Part shown: positions 59,659-64,000 of the stretch, one piece after another
Position numbering within the stretch: position 1 is the first letter of the stretch
Layout: every line of letters begins with the position of its first letter
Assembly: GCA_947458745.1 (NCBI GenBank)
Contig: CANGYQ010000002.1
Location: forward strand, 310,001 to 374,000
DNA length: 64,000 bases
Source of the DNA: Bryobacteraceae bacterium
GTDB lineage: Bacteria; Acidobacteriota; Terriglobia; Bryobacterales; Bryobacteraceae
Direction: 5' to 3'
The notes under the pieces: model-generated
What the model saw: the letters and a program-made list of their open reading frames with translations, nothing else
What the model was told of the DNA's origin: nothing
Database searches by the model: none
Position numbers and translations under genes: made by a program

Positions 59659-60237
59659 ATGCCACCCACAGTCGACCTTTCGCGTTTCGACAACTCCTGG
59701 TATCGCCCGGGCAGGCCTTTCTGGGTACAGTCGCTCTGGTTCTTTCTCGGCCAGCCTCTACTGAGGGCGTCCTTGAACCCATCGTCATCGCTGCGCCGCG
59801 CACTCCTGCGACTCTTCGGGGCCCATGTTGGACGTGGTGTCGTCATCAAGCCAGGAGTTCGCGTCAAATACCCATGGCTCTTGCGAGTGGGTGACTATGC
59901 CTGGATCGGTGAAGATGCTTGGATCGACAATCTGGCCCTGGTCAGCATTGGCGCCAACGCGTGCATCTCTCAAGCAGCCTATCTTTGCACCGGCAACCAC
60001 GACTGGAGTGATCTCCACTTCGCGCTCAAGCTTGGCCCCATCGATATCGGTGATGGGGCCTGGGTTGGTGCACGCGCCGTGATCTGCCCCGGCACAAAGC
60101 TGAGCGAGGGAGCTGTTGCTTCCGCAGGATCTGTAGCCAGCGGCGAACTGCAGCCGAATGGAATCTATGCCGGCAACCCGGCCACGCTGCTACGGCACCG
60201 GCAACTGCGCTCCACCGGTACCATCACTCCACGCTAG
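59659..60237 (+). CDS. wcaF: WcaF-like sugar O-acetyltransferase
   Basis: 192 residues. The N-terminus VDLSRFDNSWYRPGRPFWVQ with WFFLGQPLLRASLNP is characteristic of WcaF/colanic-acid-type acetyltransferases. The left-handed beta-helix hexapeptide repeats follow (IKPGVRVKYPWLLRVGDYAW, IGEDAWIDNLALVSIGANAC), with catalytic-type His in CTGNHDW and the terminal GDGAWVGARAVICPG. It acetylates a sugar of the repeat unit using acetyl-CoA in the cytosol. It is the last plus-strand gene of the packed operon and convergent with the large secreted protein at 60250. Confidence 0.92.
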   Translation: MPPTVDLSRFDNSWYRPGRPFWVQSLWFFLGQPLLRASLNPSSSLRRALLRLFGAHVGRGVVIKPGVRVKYPWLLRVGDYAWIGEDAWIDNLALVSIGANACISQAAYLCTGNHDWSDLHFALKLGPIDIGDGAWVGARAVICPGTKLSEGAVASAGSVASGELQPNGIYAGNPATLLRHRQLRSTGTITPR

Positions 60238-60249
60238 CCCTCTCCGCGC

Positions 60250-63200
60250 TTATCTCGGCGGTGTCGCCGCAGCCGCTTCGGCGTAGATCGACTGCATCAG
60301 AGGTATTTCCGGCGCGTCTTTCCACCAAGCCCGGTAAAGCAAGATATCGCCATTCTTGACGCCCTCCACCACGGCCGGCCGCCGTCCAGGGTCCCCCACA
60401 TTTCCGTCGGCTATGTTGATGACCGAAAAGGCATTGGGGTACAGCTCGCGCACCGCCTTACTGGTTTGCAGAACACCCATGTTCGCCTGGTTATACGGGG
60501 CGGTGGCGCCGTAATAGTATGGAGTTTCCCACTCCGGAATCAGCAATACATCTGGAAAATCACCCTGAAGCTGCCGGAAGATGCTATGCCCCAACGCGCT
60601 TCCGCCACCCCATATATTGCTATCAACGTAGAATATACTTGCACCCCAACGGTTTTTCGCGTAGGCGATGCGAGTCTTGAGTAATGTGTACATCTCTGCA
60701 TCATCGTCGGTTCGAGTTTGGTCGCCCAATGGCGCTTGAATCCAAGTATTGGGCGCGCTGCAGCGATAGCCACGGAATGGCACTGGCGCATTCAGCTTGA
60801 TAAACTTATCTGAAAAGCCATATTGTGTGTCGTATCGGCATTGCGAGGGCAGTGTATTACCCACCCCGAACTTCATGGGCCGCAGTGTAACACCAATCCG
60901 ATAACCTGCGTTTCGGAACGCCGCGAAGAACTCGTCCGCCACGCCGTTCATCTCCGGCGACAGTAAGGGCAGCATATCGGGCGCACCAACGTAAGTGAAG
61001 GCATGGTCGAATTCTTGCCCTTCCACATCCCACACAATCAATCCTTGGGGACGAGGTATCACCGCATTCATGTTCGAGATCACTTCGTTGGCCTTGGCCA
61101 ACATGACGTGGCGAAACGTTTCCGCATTCGAGACATTCAGCTGCGGATCCCATAGATATCCTCTGGGATTCAACGCACTCTTCCGGCTACCTTCGGCCAC
61201 GAACCAATTCCCGATAGGGCGGCGATCAGGCCAATTCACCACTGGCGGGAGCGCTGTGCGCAATCCTTCCAGAGCATCAGGAACCAATTCCGCAACGTTG
61301 GCATTGGCGGCGCCAAAGCGGATGAAAAAGCGATACGTCCGGTTGGCACCGGGAGCGATTGCGTCCTCGTAATACTTCATGACGCTCGTTCCCTCAAATG
61401 ACCGCTGACTATAATTAGACAAAGTGAAGGAAAAGTTCACCTGGTCCACCCCATTGTAGGCGGCGGCCAGCGTCGCCATTGAGGGCAACTGCGGCCAGAG
61501 CGCCACACTGCCCCAGGTTCCATTCAAGAGGCCCACCGGAGTCCCCTCAGCTTGTACGGTATTCAAGTAGAAGGTGTTGTGAAGTTCCCGGCCAGTGATC
61601 GGACCCGGCACTGTCAATGGTGCGAATTGTAAATTGATCTGTGCGAGCGTGTCGATCGGGTCATTGTTAGAGATGGTCGTGTCCACCTGTAGCGTCCGGT
61701 CGTCCGTACGACTACAGGTCCATCGCACGGTAAATTGCTGCCGCTGGCCAGAATTGTATACATGTTCGATCCAATCGGAGCCCGCGCTCCGCACCGCAGC
61801 CGATGGGGTGCGCCAACCAATCTGCGTTTCCACCCCGGCCGGTGAACGGAAAATTCCACCTTTAAGAATATGATTATTGGCGGAAACCGGCTTTGTGTAG
61901 TAGGATATGCCTTTATAGGTAAGTGTGGTGAGGCCATTCTCATCCAGGCTGTACTCTAAGTCTGGCCGCTCCAGTTGGGTGGACCCTGTAGCGCTCTTCA
62001 ATGGACTGGCTACGCTGGCGGCCCGGATCGTGACCGCCTGTGCCAGGTTGACAGTCGCTGGCGCCGTGTATTTGCCGCTGGAACTGATTGAACCCACCGC
62101 CGGCGAGAGGGACCACGTCACCGCCTTGTTTGGCGTACCCGCCACGGTCGCCGTAAACTGTTGTGATTGGCCTGCCTTCAGTTTAGCGGTGGGCGGCGTC
62201 AGGGTGACGCTAATGATCGGAACCAGGGTTAGGATCGCCTTCGCGGTCGCACTAGACATTGCCATACTTGTTGCCACCACCTCGACCGTTTGCGGAGTCT
62301 CCAGCACACTCGGCGCCGTGTAGACTGCCGTGTTGCCGCTGGTCGAAATTGTACCAACTGCGGGGCTCATTGACCACGTAACGTTTGTATTTGTGGATCC
62401 AGTGACGGTGGCTGTTAGGGCTTGCGTTTGGGATGCATTGAGCGTGGCCGAAGTCTGAGTCAACGAAATTGTTACCGGCGGCCTAAGAGTGATCCGGGTA
62501 GTGGCGAAGCGGGTGGAATCCTGTGCGCTGCGGGCGACGATCTCAACCGTCTGTTCAGCGGTCACCGTAGACGGAGCGGTATAGACTGCCGTTGTTCCAT
62601 TGGGAACGAGGGTGCCAACGGCGGGGCTCATGCTCCAATTGACGGCTGCGGTGCTGGTGGAACCCGTCACGGTCGCCGCGAGTGCTTGGGACTGTGATGG
62701 CATCAGCATAGAGGTGGCGGGGTTGATCGTGACGCTAATCGGCGCCGATGCGATTAGGTTCACCGTGGCGGTTGCCGTCCGAAGGGGATTTATGAGACTG
62801 CGCGCCATGACGGTCAGCGTTTGCGGTGATGTGATTGTGGACGGGGCGGTGTATAGGCCGCCGCTCGAGATCGTCCCAGGGTTCGTCCCGCTGAGGGACC
62901 AACTGACGCGCGTATCCGGATTGCCCGTTACCGTAGCGGTGAACTGCTGCTTCTGCGCAACGCTGAGACTCGCAGTTCGTGGAGCCAGGGTTACGGTGAG
63001 GTTCGGGTAGACGGTAATCATCCGCGTTCCAAACTGCGTCGGGTCGGCCGTGCTCCGGGCCGTCACCACCACCCCATACGCTGTCGGTGCGGTCGCCAAT
63101 GCCGTGTAGAGGCCGGTAGTGGATATCGAGCCAAACGGAGCGCTCAGCGACCACGTCACTGACGTTTGTGTGGTTCCGGTGACCACCGCTAGCATTTGCA

Positions 63201-63360
63201 AGGTGCCGCCGGCCGTTAGACTCGATGTGGTAGCTGCGACGCGAACTGTTATCTGAGCGTTTGCGCTGAGGCCAAGGCTTGCAGCAAGTACGAATAGAGC
63301 GGTCGAGCGGGCGACTCGGAACCCATTTAGTACTGGTACTCTTAGACTGTCCATACGCAT
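60250..63360 (-). CDS. Large secreted protein with five Ig-like repeats and a C-terminal glycosidase-like region
   Basis: 1036 residues with a signal peptide (STALFVLAASLGLSANAQ). Five tandem Ig-like repeats of about 85-90 residues occupy residues about 37-480, each with the pattern SLxAxQxQxxxATVTG...VTWSxSPAVGTIS...YTAPST. Residues 490-720 look like a beta-rich domain (LTTLTYKGISYYTKPV, WTCSRTDDRTLQVDTTIS). Residues 740-1030 look like a TIM-barrel hydrolase (GLIVWDVEGQEFDHAF, GYRIGVTLRPMKFG, IFYVDSNIWGGG, LLIPEWETPYYYG), with acidic residues at strand ends. I cannot name a glycoside hydrolase family. Position in the exopolysaccharide locus suggests a surface enzyme or adhesin acting on the polymer. 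It is on the opposite strand to the operon. Confidence 0.75.
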   Translation of the reverse strand: MRMDSLRVPVLNGFRVARSTALFVLAASLGLSANAQITVRVAATTSSLTAGGTLQMLAVVTGTTQTSVTWSLSAPFGSISTTGLYTALATAPTAYGVVVTARSTADPTQFGTRMITVYPNLTVTLAPRTASLSVAQKQQFTATVTGNPDTRVSWSLSGTNPGTISSGGLYTAPSTITSPQTLTVMARSLINPLRTATATVNLIASAPISVTINPATSMLMPSQSQALAATVTGSTSTAAVNWSMSPAVGTLVPNGTTAVYTAPSTVTAEQTVEIVARSAQDSTRFATTRITLRPPVTISLTQTSATLNASQTQALTATVTGSTNTNVTWSMSPAVGTISTSGNTAVYTAPSVLETPQTVEVVATSMAMSSATAKAILTLVPIISVTLTPPTAKLKAGQSQQFTATVAGTPNKAVTWSLSPAVGSISSSGKYTAPATVNLAQAVTIRAASVASPLKSATGSTQLERPDLEYSLDENGLTTLTYKGISYYTKPVSANNHILKGGIFRSPAGVETQIGWRTPSAAVRSAGSDWIEHVYNSGQRQQFTVRWTCSRTDDRTLQVDTTISNNDPIDTLAQINLQFAPLTVPGPITGRELHNTFYLNTVQAEGTPVGLLNGTWGSVALWPQLPSMATLAAAYNGVDQVNFSFTLSNYSQRSFEGTSVMKYYEDAIAPGANRTYRFFIRFGAANANVAELVPDALEGLRTALPPVVNWPDRRPIGNWFVAEGSRKSALNPRGYLWDPQLNVSNAETFRHVMLAKANEVISNMNAVIPRPQGLIVWDVEGQEFDHAFTYVGAPDMLPLLSPEMNGVADEFFAAFRNAGYRIGVTLRPMKFGVGNTLPSQCRYDTQYGFSDKFIKLNAPVPFRGYRCSAPNTWIQAPLGDQTRTDDDAEMYTLLKTRIAYAKNRWGASIFYVDSNIWGGGSALGHSIFRQLQGDFPDVLLIPEWETPYYYGATAPYNQANMGVLQTSKAVRELYPNAFSVINIADGNVGDPGRRPAVVEGVKNGDILLYRAWWKDAPEIPLMQSIYAEAAAATPPR

Positions 63361-63622
63361 AAACTAGTCCCTTCCTTCGGTGTGATACCGGGTGAGTGGA
63401 TGCCACCACACCCTGGATTACGTTGCTATGAGACTAGTTATCGGGTTTGCCAGTGTCGCTGCTACCTGAATTCAATGCCCCATTTCGCCCTATGGCCCGA
63501 GTAGTACTTGTAAACTGGCGCTGTGCATGTAGCGTAAAGAGATGTTCCCAGACATCACTCCGTCTGGAAAATTTGCTCTAGACTAGAGTTTGGAGTTGTG
63601 GCATAACCGCCTTTCCTCGCAA

Positions 63623-64000
63623 ATGCTGGTTGTTTTCGATATTAGCGCAATCGCGTTTCTGTTGTCCCTACTGCTGACGCCGCTGGTCCGTGATCGCGCG
63701 ATTGCCCTCGGCTTGGTGGACAAGCCGGATAACGTGCGCAAAACGCATGAGCATCCTATTCCGCGTGTGGGCGGTGTCGGTGTGGTCGTGGCATACGTTA
63801 TCGCCATTGCTTTCATAGCGTTTGCCCCTTATCGGAATCTGACGATCGACCTGCCGCGCGGCATCGCCGCTTCGCTCGCGCTGGCCCCGGCGGCCGGGGT
63901 GGTCTTTTTCACCGGACTGGCAGACGACCTTTGGGGTTTGCGGCCCTGGCAGAAGTTGGCCGGTCAAGTGGTGGCGGCTTTGTTGGCCTATTCTGCCGGA
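63623..64000 (+). CDS. WecA/MraY-family undecaprenyl-phosphate sugar-1-phosphate transferase (partial)
   Basis: The first 126 codons are in the window and the frame is open to the right edge. The start is taken as ATG 63623; TTG at 63596 is an in-frame alternative. MLVVFDISAIAFLLSLLLTP is the first membrane helix. VDKPDNVRKTHEHPIPRVGG is the cytoplasmic loop conserved in WecA, TagO and WbcO-type enzymes. FFTGLADDLWGLRPWQKLAG carries the catalytic DD pair. The enzyme transfers a sugar phosphate to undecaprenyl phosphate, the first step of repeat-unit assembly for the locus. The 262 bases upstream hold no gene and should contain its promoter. Confidence 0.92.
   Translation, partial: MLVVFDISAIAFLLSLLLTPLVRDRAIALGLVDKPDNVRKTHEHPIPRVGGVGVVVAYVIAIAFIAFAPYRNLTIDLPRGIAASLALAPAAGVVFFTGLADDLWGLRPWQKLAGQVVAALLAYSAG

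Overview
The window reads as a GC-rich chromosome segment of a heterotrophic Gram-negative bacterium, most likely an acidobacterium of the Bryobacter/Solibacter type. This is inferred from gene content: an Oar-like TonB receptor with an N-terminal carboxypeptidase-regulatory domain, CRTAC1/ASPIC-UnbV proteins, several TPR proteins, DUF1080, a DUF1587-type cytochrome, PEP-CTERM proteins, and an mreBCD-mrdA-rodA-RNase E/G order. No 16S gene is present, so the taxonomy is an inference.

Layout. (1) 1-4031: secreted catabolic or electron-transfer proteins (partial cytochrome, small unknown protein, amidohydrolase, DUF1080 protein, beta-propeller lipoprotein). (2) 4151-14028: cell-shape operon mreB, mreC, mreD, mrdA (PBP2), rodA, then an RNase E/G with a long disordered insert. 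A decayed UPF0175/DUF3368 toxin-antitoxin pair sits between mreB and mreC. (3) 14044-20558: a secreted unknown protein, tRNA-Ser(GGA), and two tandem small cassettes (2438 and 2590 bp). The cassettes share conserved ends and are bounded by three copies of the 21-bp 3' end of the tRNA gene. Cassette A carries an AbiEi/AbiEii-type toxin-antitoxin pair; cassette B carries an AlbA_2/ATPase protein and a broken nucleotidyltransferase remnant. Neither has an integrase. A diverged third left end follows. This is the most unusual part of the window. (4) 20559-31096: TPR proteins, Oar-like receptor and CRTAC1 protein in a minus-strand operon, and a divergent TonB-like transducer. (5) 31277-35199: a PEP-CTERM protein, a truncated PEP-CTERM remnant and a large TPR lipoprotein. 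(6) 35412-64000: an exopolysaccharide locus with GDP-fucose synthesis (gmd, fcl), about eleven glycosyltransferases, a Wza-like exporter, a Wzc-like tyrosine autokinase, an ABC flippase, a Wzy-like polymerase, a WcaF-like acetyltransferase, a pyruvyltransferase broken by one amber codon, a large secreted Ig-repeat protein, and the start of a WecA/MraY-type initiating transferase.

How the parts work together. The mre/mrd genes form one elongasome operon. The exopolysaccharide genes cover precursor, initiation, assembly, flipping, polymerisation, chain-length control and export. The PEP-CTERM and TPR genes beside them fit the known association of exosortase-type sorting with exopolysaccharide. 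The cassettes look like non-autonomous elements whose recombinase would have to act in trans.
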